Source: Spirochaetota bacterium (GTDB lineage: Bacteria > Spirochaetota > UBA4802 > UBA5550). Taken from it: DNA of 49,056 nt. The notes beneath the pieces were generated by a model. That model was not told where the DNA came from. It ran no database searches and worked only from the letters and a program-made list of their open reading frames with translations. The DNA lies in assembly GCA_016929135.1 (NCBI GenBank), contig JAFGJK010000118.1:1-49056 (forward strand). The letters are read 5' to 3'. Positions 24,301 through 31,649 of this stretch are shown one piece after another (position 1 is the stretch's first letter; the number at the start of each line of letters is the position of its first letter). A program made the translations under genes and the position numbers.

Positions 24301-26256
24301 GTAGACGAAGGGGAAGTTGTTCTTCTTCATCATTATGGGGACGGCGTGGGCCGAGTCGAAGCGTATGCCGTCGATATCGAACCTCTCGATGAGGGTGAGT
24401 ATTGAATCCACCAGCCACTCCCACACCTCAAGCTTGCGGTAGTTCAGAAGCTTGCCGTCGTTCCACGATCCGTATCTGCCGTCCGTGGATGCCCGCGGGA
24501 CCAGCGCCCCCTCATGGTCATAGGTGAAGACCATGAGCTCGTCGGGAAGGTGGTCGCTCCTCCTGTTGATGTGGGGAATGATGTCCACGATGATCCGTAT
24601 GCCCAGCGAGTGCGCCCGCTTCACCAGGGCGGCGAACCCCTCGTCCCCTCCGAGGAAGGGCTCCACCTCGATCAGGCTCATTGGCGAGAAGGGCGACGGC
24701 GACGACGCCTCCGGGGCCCAGTCCTCCCTGTTGGAACCGCGCTTCTGGACGCCCAGGAGGTATATCGACGTTATGTGGTACCGTTCGCTGATGGATTCCA
24801 GATGATAGGCGATATCCGAGAAGTTGCCCAGCCGGATCACCTGGCCGTTCTCATTGTACAGGAGCCCCGGATGGCCCGACTCGTCCCTCCAGTAGGTTTT
24901 CGTGTGCCCGTGAATGTCGGGGAAGATCTCCAGGATGATCTCCCCCCGCACGTCCGGCATCACGTTGACCCTTCCGCTGCTGCCGGTGAAGTTGATCCAC
25001 TCGCTCTTCTTCTGCTTCCGCCGGTGCACCACGAAATCCAGGTGCCCGTATTCGCCAAAGAGGCGGGACGCCCTGAATCTGCCGGTGGCCGGATTCCGTA
25101 CCAGGTCCAGATCCTCGGTGTCGATCTCGTTCTCCAGAAAGTAGTGTCGCTGCGAGGAGTTCCTGTAGAAACGGATGAAGTACTCCCCCTCCGGGTCGGG
25201 GAGCTCGAAATCGAACTCGTAGGAGGATCCGGCGATGAGGTTGATGAACCGCGTCGCCAGGGGCGCGTCGAATTCCTTCGGAGCCAGTATCCTTTCCAGG
25301 ATGATGTTCGCCCTGTTCCGCACCTCGTGGATGTCGTGACCCGAGGCCGCCACCAGGAGCCGCATCACCTCCCTCAGGGACCCCTCGTCCCCCCCCTGTT
25401 TGTACCGCCTGGCCAGCCGCTCCAGGGTCTTCACGGCCTTCACCGCCCGCTCGTAGTTGAAGTTGTAATCATCCCCCTTGAGCCGCGCGTCCAGCTCGCG
25501 CATGTAGGTCTTCCGGTTGTTGGCGGTGAATTTCCTGACCCGCTCCGGCGGCACCTCGAGGGGAGGGACCTCCTCGACCTCGAACTCAAGGGAGTAGCGT
25601 ATCACCTCGTCCACCAGGAAGTTCAGCGCCATGGAGGTCTCGAAGGGATAGACCACCACGTGGGTGTAGCCGGTCTGGATGGCCCGCTCCTCGATCATCA
25701 GGAGCATCCTGAAGGCGTCGAAGAGCAGGCTCTGGCCCTTTTTCTGCTCCACCGACAGGGCGTCGAAGACCTTCAGCCCCAGGTAGATCGTGGGGATCTC
25801 AGACCACGGAGGCCCCTGCCCCACGTGGGAGATGACCGTGGTCTCCTTGGACACGTGATAGAGCGTGGGAACGCCCGGGAGCTCCTTCACGATGACGAAG
25901 CGCCTTCCGATGATGCTGTCGAAATCACCCTCGGCGACGGCCCGGTGGATCGCGACGATGGCCGATACGAGACGGGTGGACAGGCGCACGTCGCTCATCA
26001 GCCGGCTCTTCGCCATCTGGTCATCCCCGACGATGGTGTCGAACATGCCGGTGCGAAGGTCGAAAAAACGCTCCCGGTACATCTCGATCGGATCGCCCCC
26101 CCTGACCTGCCTGGCCACGTACCCGTCCACGTAGAACTCGAAGCAGCGGTTCTCGTCGAAGGCCCGGCTTATGGCGGACTTGACCAGGGTATCGGAGATG
26201 AGGTGCTCGTCTGACAGCTTGAAGCGGCAGAGGCTGCTGATTATGCTGTTCTCCAC
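21391..26256 (-). CDS. Giant fusion: GH13 alpha-amylase-like domain plus GT5 glycogen/starch synthase
   Basis: The start is a GTG at 26256, seven bases after GAGGAG; a TTG at 26271 would fall before that site. The 1621-residue chain has three parts. Residues 1 to about 440 are helical and unrecognised. About 440-1000 is a GH13-type barrel with all four motifs: VDIIPHINR near 560, GIRFDSAH near 630 (nucleophile Asp), AECFWG near 717 (acid/base Glu) and LGNHDERR near 780 (Asp). About 1072-1621 is a GT5 synthase with SAEADPFSKSGGLANVV, RISEQKGF near 1430, and MPSMHEPGGISQLEAFSAGA with VARATGGLRDTV near 1510. It could both extend and trim or transfer alpha-glucan. The synthase part would use ADP- or UDP-glucose in the cytoplasm. 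Confidence 0.88.
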   Translation of the reverse strand: MENSIISSLCRFKLSDEHLISDTLVKSAISRAFDENRCFEFYVDGYVARQVRGGDPIEMYRERFFDLRTGMFDTIVGDDQMAKSRLMSDVRLSTRLVSAIVAIHRAVAEGDFDSIIGRRFVIVKELPGVPTLYHVSKETTVISHVGQGPPWSEIPTIYLGLKVFDALSVEQKKGQSLLFDAFRMLLMIEERAIQTGYTHVVVYPFETSMALNFLVDEVIRYSLEFEVEEVPPLEVPPERVRKFTANNRKTYMRELDARLKGDDYNFNYERAVKAVKTLERLARRYKQGGDEGSLREVMRLLVAASGHDIHEVRNRANIILERILAPKEFDAPLATRFINLIAGSSYEFDFELPDPEGEYFIRFYRNSSQRHYFLENEIDTEDLDLVRNPATGRFRASRLFGEYGHLDFVVHRRKQKKSEWINFTGSSGRVNVMPDVRGEIILEIFPDIHGHTKTYWRDESGHPGLLYNENGQVIRLGNFSDIAYHLESISERYHITSIYLLGVQKRGSNREDWAPEASSPSPFSPMSLIEVEPFLGGDEGFAALVKRAHSLGIRIIVDIIPHINRRSDHLPDELMVFTYDHEGALVPRASTDGRYGSWNDGKLLNYRKLEVWEWLVDSILTLIERFDIDGIRFDSAHAVPIMMKKNNFPFVYNNRRNHEEMVEGTIVVNDREDEHFVTTGYYDSACRDIIAVPIHYFIMLNIQRKLRQRGKDFFVYIAECFWGHERFLTRTGIIPYNSSLFKICENIIHGKTDVREIYHLYDNYFPTVLPQGTELLGILGNHDERRALNTFGHRGLRAAITLTSFMSNIIMDYEGSAEGEGWKVYLDNIYVNWNQFEYAAHRSLENVYEELYRFHREARGKGYLVWANNIMVAAAMKFTGQGIWLGCFNFADSNQNASIQFDNPGLPIPQEACYRISDPLFSPITGQYSYYLGEELRISRLNTVVSYTERVKLLRFEEVDIESYYGDFLRDSFVRLCEMSNVESIRSNFSFSEILKHCGTYKGIIGFIRNMLVPIFWEGMRSYLELGLKRAAFYLVKNGYLDGQTLIDYGRSMRKEKDQVLRDIGNALLFHNQRGSLVFMSAEADPFSKSGGLANVVYELPRELVKLGETVYVITGYYRNGDPKSMKRMGDAVKKYDVQYTGKNVSFKILDSDFQVGVHSAMVDGVKYFLLDHYEFFDGLYWGVTSEEKLRRRVAFARCCAEVIVQFGLDPHYTLTNDAYSGLFNGIVRCDPYYTDNPNFARTTFLHVIHNGGWQYFDAYQRFERGFDLFSLFNLPSWRGTEFCDPVHQDRINCMAAGIRFASRTVTVSPSYAQQIMYACDGLERILQNVIGISNAIGRDFKSKINERFVESGFVEEYYPALRTFIKNGKELRGKIESRYPEIIEGSAAIESVADPVRRYTLLRMRNKLMLQLQRGLKVDPDLVLCTFIHRISEQKGFQLLLESSEGVFKNLGFQAIIGGAVSSGDRRGEEIAQGLFNLKYYYQDMVDVSVGFQDVSIPLLCSDIFLMPSMHEPGGISQLEAFSAGALVVARATGGLRDTVQPIRVLGDEVKGNGFLFSDYSPWAFYDAMERAAHFFRESDDRTIHRARMNAERSIYFWDKPARQYVEAIYEMTETIRVLS

Positions 26257-26367
26257 GGGAAGACTCCTCAATTGTACTGAGCGGCGTCACGCGAGTCCGC
26301 AGGAGCAATCTCAGTATTCTGAATCGTACCCAGGAGGACGCAAAAGTCAATATAAAAATCGGCGGAG

Positions 26368-27618
26368 CTACTTTTTCCAGAGCTGCAGGGCGTGCCGGTA
26401 GTAGTCGAAGGGGGGGGGCGCCATCTCGATCTTTTTCAACAGTATCTTCCTCGCCCATCGGCGCTCGGCGAACTCGCAGATATCCTTTATGTTGCGCCCC
26501 GAGAGCCCGTCGCTCCGCTGCCCCAGGTGCGCGCACTCCTCCAGCTGGAGGTGCGATGCGTAGTTGGAGAAGATCGAGGCCCGCTCCGACTGATTCGGCA
26601 GCGGGAACGAGATCGCCTGGTCAAACCTGCTGATGAGGGCGTGGTCCAGGTCCTCCTTCCTGTTGGTGGCGCCGATGGTGATGGTGCTCTCGGCGGCGTC
26701 GATGCCGTCGAGCTTCCTGAGCAACACCGAGAGGACGCGCCTGGTGGCCTCGAACATGTTCTGGTCCCTGGAGCCGGCGAGGGAATCGATCTCGTCCAGG
26801 AATATGATGGCCCCCCCCATGTCATCGCAGGCGTCGAATATTCCGGAGAGGTTCTGCGACGACTGCCCGTACCATTTCGACATGATCGACTCGATGGGGA
26901 CATACACCAGAGGGATATCCACCTCGCCGGAGATGATGCGCGCCACCGTTGTCTTTCCGACGCCGGGCGGTCCCTCGAAGAGGATGGCGCGCGGCCTGTT
27001 GGATTCGAAGACCTTCCTGGTCATGCGGGCGATGGAGTCGTACACCCCGGGGTTCTTCAGCGGGAGGATAATGGATTCCCGCAGGTGGCGCTTCACCTCG
27101 TCGTATCCGGCGATGTAGTCCCAGCCGATGCCGGAGCTGCCCGTGATCACCGACGCGCCGAGCTTCCGGAGACGCACCAGGGGGTCCTCCCGGGAGGATG
27201 AGTGGGCGTACTTGAATATCTCAACGATGAGGTTCACCTCCTCCTGGGAGCAGCTCCCCTTTTTCGATATCTCGACCCTGGAGGAATTGGTGAGCCCGAA
27301 GAGCTCGATCTTGAAGTTGTCCAGCATGTTCTCGGTGTTGAACATGTTCCTGTTGAGGGCCTGGAAGGCATAGTAGCCCTCGTCGAAGGCGTGTATCCTC
27401 ACATGGGCGATGTGCTTCTTGATGATGAAGAGAATGCCCTTCACGGCGGCATCGCCCAGCTGCGGCAGCGGAAAAGAAACGTAGGTGGTCCCCTTCTCAA
27501 AGGAGAAGGCGGGAAGGGGAATCTCATCATTAAGCTTCCCCTTCTCGAGGAAGGCGGCGAGCTCCCGCTCCGCCTGCTCCTTCATCTTGTCGTAGGATAT
27601 CAGCGTCTCTTCTGCCAT
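26368..27618 (-). CDS. AAA-family ATPase
   Basis: The 416-residue protein has an unfamiliar N-terminal 170 residues followed by a classical AAA module. This contains Walker A GPPGVGKT (residues 216-223), a pore-loop-like SKWYGQS, Walker B IIFLDEIDSL, sensor 1 ITIGATNRKED and an arginine-finger region (HALISRFDQAISF). The C-terminal lid helix NIKDICEFAERRWARK closes it. The module resembles katanin/spastin/FtsH-class unfoldases, but there is no protease domain. The N-terminal part probably selects a substrate. The start follows GAGG, four bases after the stop of a lipoprotein gene, so the two are co-translated. The partner is not identifiable from sequence. Confidence 0.88.
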   Translation of the reverse strand: MAEETLISYDKMKEQAERELAAFLEKGKLNDEIPLPAFSFEKGTTYVSFPLPQLGDAAVKGILFIIKKHIAHVRIHAFDEGYYAFQALNRNMFNTENMLDNFKIELFGLTNSSRVEISKKGSCSQEEVNLIVEIFKYAHSSSREDPLVRLRKLGASVITGSSGIGWDYIAGYDEVKRHLRESIILPLKNPGVYDSIARMTRKVFESNRPRAILFEGPPGVGKTTVARIISGEVDIPLVYVPIESIMSKWYGQSSQNLSGIFDACDDMGGAIIFLDEIDSLAGSRDQNMFEATRRVLSVLLRKLDGIDAAESTITIGATNRKEDLDHALISRFDQAISFPLPNQSERASIFSNYASHLQLEECAHLGQRSDGLSGRNIKDICEFAERRWARKILLKKIEMAPPPFDYYRHALQLWKK

Positions 27619-27622
27619 GGCC

Positions 27623-28243
27623 TCATTTCACCGGGAAGAACGTGATTTTCAGGCACTCCCGCTTGTATTCTATCTTGCGGGTGTAGTCGTCGCTCCAGCG
27701 CAGCTGCGCGAAAACCAGATAGATCGCATCTTGGCGGGTCGCCGCGATGTCCTTCTCGTCCCCCGGCACGTCGGCGTTGCTGACCCTGGCGATCTCCCTG
27801 TCGCACAGCAGCAGGTCGTTCACCCTGGAGACCGTGCTGAAGCGGTGCTCTCCGTCGCCGGCATAGTACCAGAAGTTCGGCACCCTGTCGGAGATGTTGA
27901 GCACGGATTCCCTATTGAAGGGCTCCTCGGTGATGGCCGGATCGCCAAAGCCGGGCACGTCCTCGATGGGTCTTCCCGCCATGGCCGCATCAAAAGCCGC
28001 GGGGGAATAGGAGGCGTTCACGAAGACGCTGTCGTTGTCGATGAAGTAGAGCCGTATCCTGAAGGGCTTCCGCTCCAGCTCCACCTCGCTGTTTTCCGCC
28101 TGTTTCACCAAGCCGTCCTGCTCGATCACCACCCTGAAGTTCGTGAATCCGTAGCGCCTCAGGTTATCATCTCCGCCGCACCCGGCGGCACACAGGAGCA
28201 CAACAACAACGACGCCACTGGCCTTAAGGATCCTCTGTATCAT
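27623..28243 (-). CDS. Lipoprotein of unknown function
   Basis: The ATG at 28243 opens a lipoprotein signal (MIQRILKASGVVVVVLLCAA then GC; Cys near residue 22). An in-frame ATG six codons earlier is less likely. Neither has a good ribosome site. The mature 180 residues are a mixture of strands and loops (RIRLYFIDNDSVFVNASYSP, NFWYYAGDGEHRFSTVSR, IEYKRECLKITFFPVK) with no recognised domain. It sits directly upstream of the AAA ATPase gene with a four-base gap and about 85 bases after the queF gene, so it may share a transcript with one or both. Confidence 0.75.
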   Translation of the reverse strand: MIQRILKASGVVVVVLLCAAGCGGDDNLRRYGFTNFRVVIEQDGLVKQAENSEVELERKPFRIRLYFIDNDSVFVNASYSPAAFDAAMAGRPIEDVPGFGDPAITEEPFNRESVLNISDRVPNFWYYAGDGEHRFSTVSRVNDLLLCDREIARVSNADVPGDEKDIAATRQDAIYLVFAQLRWSDDYTRKIEYKRECLKITFFPVK

Positions 28244-28328
28244 ACCAAACCATATACTCATGCTGAAATTGAACAGTGCATCATCCCCGGTGCCGCGGCG
28301 CAGGCCGCCCTTCGGAAGGGGATACCTG

Positions 28329-28718
28329 CTACACGCTGTCGGAATCCATGACGCAGGTGGAGACTATGCCGCCCCTGATGTTGTATACCGTCATCACCTT
28401 CAGGCGCCGGGGCCTGATGCATCCGAAGATGTCACGGTAGATACGGTCAGTGGCGGCCTCCTGGTAGATGCCGACATTTCTGAACGACACAAAATAGTAT
28501 TTGAGCGATTTAAGTTCAATTAACTTTTTATCGGGGGTATACTGGACGGTCACCCTCCCGATATCGGGCAGGCCCGAGAAGGGGCAGACCGCGGTGAATT
28601 CATCGGTCTCATAGGTGATCTCCTGGGGCAGACCCGAATACTCGATCGTCTCAAGAAACTCGGTCCTGATCGCCTCTTCACCCTGGAAATCGAATGTCTT
28701 TCCTTCCGCAGTTGCCAT
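28329..28718 (-). CDS. queF: NADPH-dependent 7-cyano-7-deazaguanine reductase
   Basis: The 129-residue protein is a single-domain (type I, YkvM-like) Que[12 protein letters not shown] carries the catalytic Cys45 and Asp52 at the expected seven-residue spacing, followed by the family signature [14 protein letters not shown] and the NADPH-side [16 protein letters not shown]. It reduces preQ0 nitrile to preQ1 in queuosine tRNA modification. Length is normal for this type. No other queuosine gene is nearby. A minus-strand TTGACA lies upstream. I found no preQ1 riboswitch signature in the 127-base leader region. Confidence 0.95.
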   Translation of the reverse strand: MATAEGKTFDFQGEEAIRTEFLETIEYSGLPQEITYETDEFTAVCPFSGLPDIGRVTVQYTPDKKLIELKSLKYYFVSFRNVGIYQEAATDRIYRDIFGCIRPRRLKVMTVYNIRGGIVSTCVMDSDSV

Positions 28719-28773
28719 GTATCACGAAACCGTCCTGAGGACTAAGGGGCCGTCACTGCCCCGGATACATCAA

Positions 28774-28802
28774 AAAACCTGTTCACGGGGGAGAAATGTC
28801 AA
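28774..28802 (-). promoter_or_regulatory. Possible queF promoter (-35 only is convincing)
   Basis: A minus-strand perfect TTGACA (28797-28802), in the 10-base context TTGACATTTC also seen at 11245 and 34138. The -10 at 17-base spacing (GGTTTT) is poor. Confidence 0.35.
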
Positions 28803-28845
28803 GCAAAAATGACCGATTCGTCAGGGGAGCCGGCCGTGAGGAACG

Positions 28846-29595
28846 CTACATGCGCACCGTCATGTCCCCCAGGACGGTGAATTCCGCGGAGCACTGGGGG
28901 CATCGGTAGTCTCCTTCCTGTCTCGCCCTGACCAGGGTGCCGCAGGTTTTGCACTCCACGATCACCGGATTGGCGAACCGGACCGGCGGTTCCTCTGCCA
29001 CGGGCTCTGGCCCCTTCTTTTCCGTCTCATCAGTGGCGGAAACGGGGATTTCCGCCTTGAGGGGCTCAGACACCTCCTTGAGGGGGGGGTGAACGGCAGG
29101 CTCTGGCCCCGCGGGGGCCGCTCCCATGGCCGGCGTCCGGACCTGGAGGCCACCAGGGTCCTTTTGAGAGGGCTCTGGCCCCGATACCGGCATCGCCACC
29201 GGCTGCACCACCATCTCCGGACCGGCTGGAGTCCCCCCCTCGGCGGCCCTTTGCTGTACCTGCCGCAGGGCATCCTGCCGGTCAGCGGCCATGATGAGCT
29301 CCTTCTCAAACCCCAGGAGCCTGCATAGGGTCAGTGTCTCATCGTTCAGAGAGAACAGGGCCATGGAACCGCCGGCACGGCGTACCTTTGCATTGATCAG
29401 CAGTATCGCCCCGATACCGGCCGAGGAGATGAAATCGACGGCGGCCCCGTCAATCAGGAGGGCTCTGGCCCCCCGGGCGATCAGCGTATCCGTGTATTCC
29501 TCCAGGTCCACCGCGGCACTGCCGTTCAGCGCCCCCTCGATACGGACCACCGTCTCCCTGCCCTCCTGCATATCGCTGTGATGGATCATCACCAT
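28846..29595 (-). CDS. STAS-domain protein with proline-rich linker and zinc ribbon
   Basis: Residues about 5-110 are a STAS (anti-sigma-antagonist) domain, with the conserved phosphoacceptor region DFISSAGIGAIL and LCRLLGFEKEL. A 90-residue low-complexity linker follows, rich in Pro, Ala and Glu with repeated GPEP. The last 35 residues are a zinc ribbon (IVECKTCGTLVRA then YRCPQCSAEF). The presence of the serine suggests regulation by a kinase and a PP2C phosphatase. The window holds one such phosphatase (5772-7397), and a membrane sensor is encoded directly upstream. The ATG at 29595 is six bases after AGGAG; ATGs at 29598 and 29589 are alternatives. The combination with a zinc ribbon is unusual. 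Confidence 0.82.
   Translation of the reverse strand: MVMIHHSDMQEGRETVVRIEGALNGSAAVDLEEYTDTLIARGARALLIDGAAVDFISSAGIGAILLINAKVRRAGGSMALFSLNDETLTLCRLLGFEKELIMAADRQDALRQVQQRAAEGGTPAGPEMVVQPVAMPVSGPEPSQKDPGGLQVRTPAMGAAPAGPEPAVHPPLKEVSEPLKAEIPVSATDETEKKGPEPVAEEPPVRFANPVIVECKTCGTLVRARQEGDYRCPQCSAEFTVLGDMTVRM
29002..29472 (+). repeat. Four copies of a 12-base repeat within the STAS-protein gene
   Basis: GGCTCTGGCCCC occurs at about 29003, 29099, 29171 and 29461. The first three are in the same reading frame and encode GPEP in the linker. The fourth lies in a different frame within the STAS domain. Confidence 0.7.
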
Positions 29596-30743
29596 CATGA
29601 ACTCCTTTTCCTGTCTATGGGAATGGCGTCCAGTATCTCCCGCGACGCGTCGAACACCCTCTTCACCTCCCTGGGCCGCTCCTCCGGCGCTTCCCCCTGC
29701 GTTTTTTTCATCGACGCAAGCTCGATGATTCTCCCCTCGCCGCCAGCGGCCCTCCGGTCAGGCGCAGGCTCCTCGAAAAGCTCCATCGGTATGCTCTCCT
29801 CCACCTCGGTTGTTTCAATCCGCCCCTCGGCGACCGACGCCGCCTGTTCCGTCACAGCCTGGGCCGGCTCGGCGGGGGGCGCCGGCCTCCCCTCGGCCGA
29901 GGCCGATGAAGCATCCCCCCGTGCACGCAGGACCGTTTCAATCTTCTCCTCGGCCAGGGCCATGGCGTCCTCCTGGATCCCCCTGTACCGCAGGAAGACG
30001 GCGGACGAAAGGGCCAGGGAGAGGAGCAGCGCGCATGCCATCGCCATCACCCAGACGCGGAGGGTCTCCCCCCAGTGCGCGGCGATGAACCGGAATATCC
30101 GGTCCTTCCCGATGATCAGGTTGACCGTGCCCACCGGGTTCTCCCCGGAGAAGACGGCCCGGGAGGCCAGCCAGCCGGAGGTGTCGATGCCGTCGTAGAG
30201 GTACCGCTTCAGGAGCGACCGCTGCGTCCTTGTGAAGGGAATGCGCTTCGAAATGATGTTGTAGTCGGTAAACTGGATATCCCTGCTCCTGGCGATGACC
30301 GGCCGCAGGATCAGGTCGGTGTTGTAGGCGAACTCGTCGTTGGCGATGTTCCCGCGCAGCTCCTTTTCCGCATCGGCGTCGGAATGGGCCACCAGCGCCC
30401 CGTTCCTGAGCACGAAAAATGCCTCGTCGAAGGTATCCCTCCGCACCCTGTCGCGGAACAGGGACTTCAGCTTCTCGTTGGACCCCTTTTTGTACCCCAG
30501 CTCGGCGGCACCGGAAAACGCCTCGGCCAGGGTGATGGAATAGTTCCTGGTGTAGCTCTCGATGTCCCCGATGCGCTGCTTGCCGGTATAGAGGAAGTAT
30601 CCGGTCATCGCACCGGTGACCAGCAGGGAGAATACCGCGGCCAGTATGAGGAGAATGCCGAAGGGGAAACCCTTCGTCTTCATGGTGATATCCACGACCC
30701 TGGCGCCGCTCAGGTCCGCCGATTTTTCCTTGCTTTTTATCAT
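29595..30743 (-). CDS. Membrane-bound sensor-like protein with two membrane helices
   Basis: The 382-residue protein has a membrane helix at about 28-52 (PFGILLILAAVFSLLVTGAM). A periplasmic domain of about 175 residues follows (DEAFFVLRNGALVAHSDADA suggests a Cache/PAS-like sensor). A second helix lies at about 230-252 (VWVMAMACALLLSLALSSAV). The cytoplasmic tail, about 130 residues, is low-complexity and rich in Glu, Ala and Pro, with no kinase, cyclase or methyl-accepting domain. It overlaps the STAS/zinc-ribbon gene, so the two are coupled and may form a sensor-effector pair. The ribosome site is weak (GGGCGCGGGT before ATG 30743). Confidence 0.75.
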   Translation of the reverse strand: MIKSKEKSADLSGARVVDITMKTKGFPFGILLILAAVFSLLVTGAMTGYFLYTGKQRIGDIESYTRNYSITLAEAFSGAAELGYKKGSNEKLKSLFRDRVRRDTFDEAFFVLRNGALVAHSDADAEKELRGNIANDEFAYNTDLILRPVIARSRDIQFTDYNIISKRIPFTRTQRSLLKRYLYDGIDTSGWLASRAVFSGENPVGTVNLIIGKDRIFRFIAAHWGETLRVWVMAMACALLLSLALSSAVFLRYRGIQEDAMALAEEKIETVLRARGDASSASAEGRPAPPAEPAQAVTEQAASVAEGRIETTEVEESIPMELFEEPAPDRRAAGGEGRIIELASMKKTQGEAPEERPREVKRVFDASREILDAIPIDRKRSS

Positions 30744-30810
30744 ACCCGCGCCCTATGGAGATATACATGTTTGATATCGGTACAGATGGAATCCATTTCA
30801 AATAAAAAAT

Positions 30811-31524
30811 ATGGCTCAGGACGATAAAACGGCAGTACCGGCCGCCGATGAGATGCTGGAGGTCTGGGACTGGGAGCGGGCGGTCCCCACGGGAGCGGCG
30901 GTGCCGCGGCGGGAGGCCCACGCCAGGGGAATCCCCCACGAGGGGGTGCACCTCTGGGTGCTCCGGGCTCGGGAATGCCCGGAGATACTGTTCCAGCACC
31001 GGGCCGCACACAAGGAGCACTATCCCGACTGCCTGGACATCACCGTGGGGGGACACGTCCCCTTCGGCCTGAAGGACCACAAGGTCCAGAAGGAGGCCAT
31101 GGAGGAGATCGGACTGGATCCGAGTGACGAGGACCTGGTGGACCTGGGGCTCTTCCGCTACGAGGAGCGGAGCGAGGGTCTCTTCCACCGGGAGTTCCAG
31201 CGGGTCTACCTGCTCCGCGACGACAGGCCCCTGGAACGGTACACCTTCACCGACGGCGAGGTGACCGGCATCTACGCGGTGCCGCTCTCCGAATTCCAGG
31301 GACTGTTCACCGCCGACAGGGAGTTCCCGGTGCGGGGCTTCGACGGGCGGGAGATGGTGACCGTCACGGTGAGCCGCAGGAGCTTCCATCCCCAGCTCTT
31401 CGACCGGTCCATGGAGGCATACATGGATATTTTTTTCAGGGCCTGTCGGGAGCTGACATCCCGAAACACCGTAACATCGAAAATGCCCCTCCTGCCCGCC
31501 CATGAGCCCCCCGCCCGTCACTGA
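30811..31524 (+). CDS. Nudix-fold protein with an imperfect Nudix box
   Basis: The middle of the 237-residue protein (about 45-160) has the Nudix layout, with GVHLWVLR then DITVGGHVPFG and KEAMEEIGLDP. Compared with the consensus G-x5-E-x7-R-E-U-x-E-E-x-G-U, the first Glu is absent, the loop is one residue shorter and Arg is Lys. The metal-binding EExGL is kept. It resembles the IDI-like/YfcD hydrolases that begin MEYxDxxDE. No ribosome site precedes the ATG at 30811, so the ATG at 30853 is an alternative. The substrate cannot be inferred. The gene is divergent from the membrane sensor gene. Confidence 0.8.
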   Translation: MAQDDKTAVPAADEMLEVWDWERAVPTGAAVPRREAHARGIPHEGVHLWVLRARECPEILFQHRAAHKEHYPDCLDITVGGHVPFGLKDHKVQKEAMEEIGLDPSDEDLVDLGLFRYEERSEGLFHREFQRVYLLRDDRPLERYTFTDGEVTGIYAVPLSEFQGLFTADREFPVRGFDGREMVTVTVSRRSFHPQLFDRSMEAYMDIFFRACRELTSRNTVTSKMPLLPAHEPPARH

Positions 31525-31553
31525 TGCGGCCGATCGTCGCACTATCGATTCTC

Positions 31554-31573
31554 GTGTACACCAGTTGGTACAC
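31554..31573 (+). promoter_or_regulatory. Palindromic operator candidate upstream of the dehydrogenase gene
   Basis: GTGTAC (31554-31559) and GTACAC (31568-31573) are perfect inverted repeats around an eight-base centre. An overlapping ACCA-GT-TGGT palindrome (31560-31569) is also present. Confidence 0.35.
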
Positions 31574-31591
31574 ATCCGCCCCCATTTTTCG

Positions 31592-31620
31592 TTGACGCGC
31601 CGTCGTTTTCAGGTTACATA
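31592..31620 (+). promoter_or_regulatory. Possible promoter of the dehydrogenase gene
   Basis: TTGACG (31592-31597) followed 17 bases later by TACATA (31615-31620). The -35 is good and the -10 weak. The start codon is 30 bases further on. Confidence 0.35.
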
Positions 31621-31649
31621 TGGTGCACCAACGAACAGGAGTCATCGCC

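Noticed and set aside
22621..24405. 594-codon open frame antisense to the amylase-synthase gene
   Set aside because: A frame left open by strong GC3 bias. It has low-complexity composition, no ribosome site, and the opposite strand encodes a clear enzyme.
24514..26214. 566-codon antisense open frame
   Set aside because: Same reason: a shadow of the N-terminal and GH13 parts, rich in Pro, Arg, Val and His without protein-like pattern.
28719..28845. preQ1 riboswitch upstream of queF
   Set aside because: I could not find the class I pattern (a short C-rich loop with an A-rich tail pairing back) in the leader on the coding strand.
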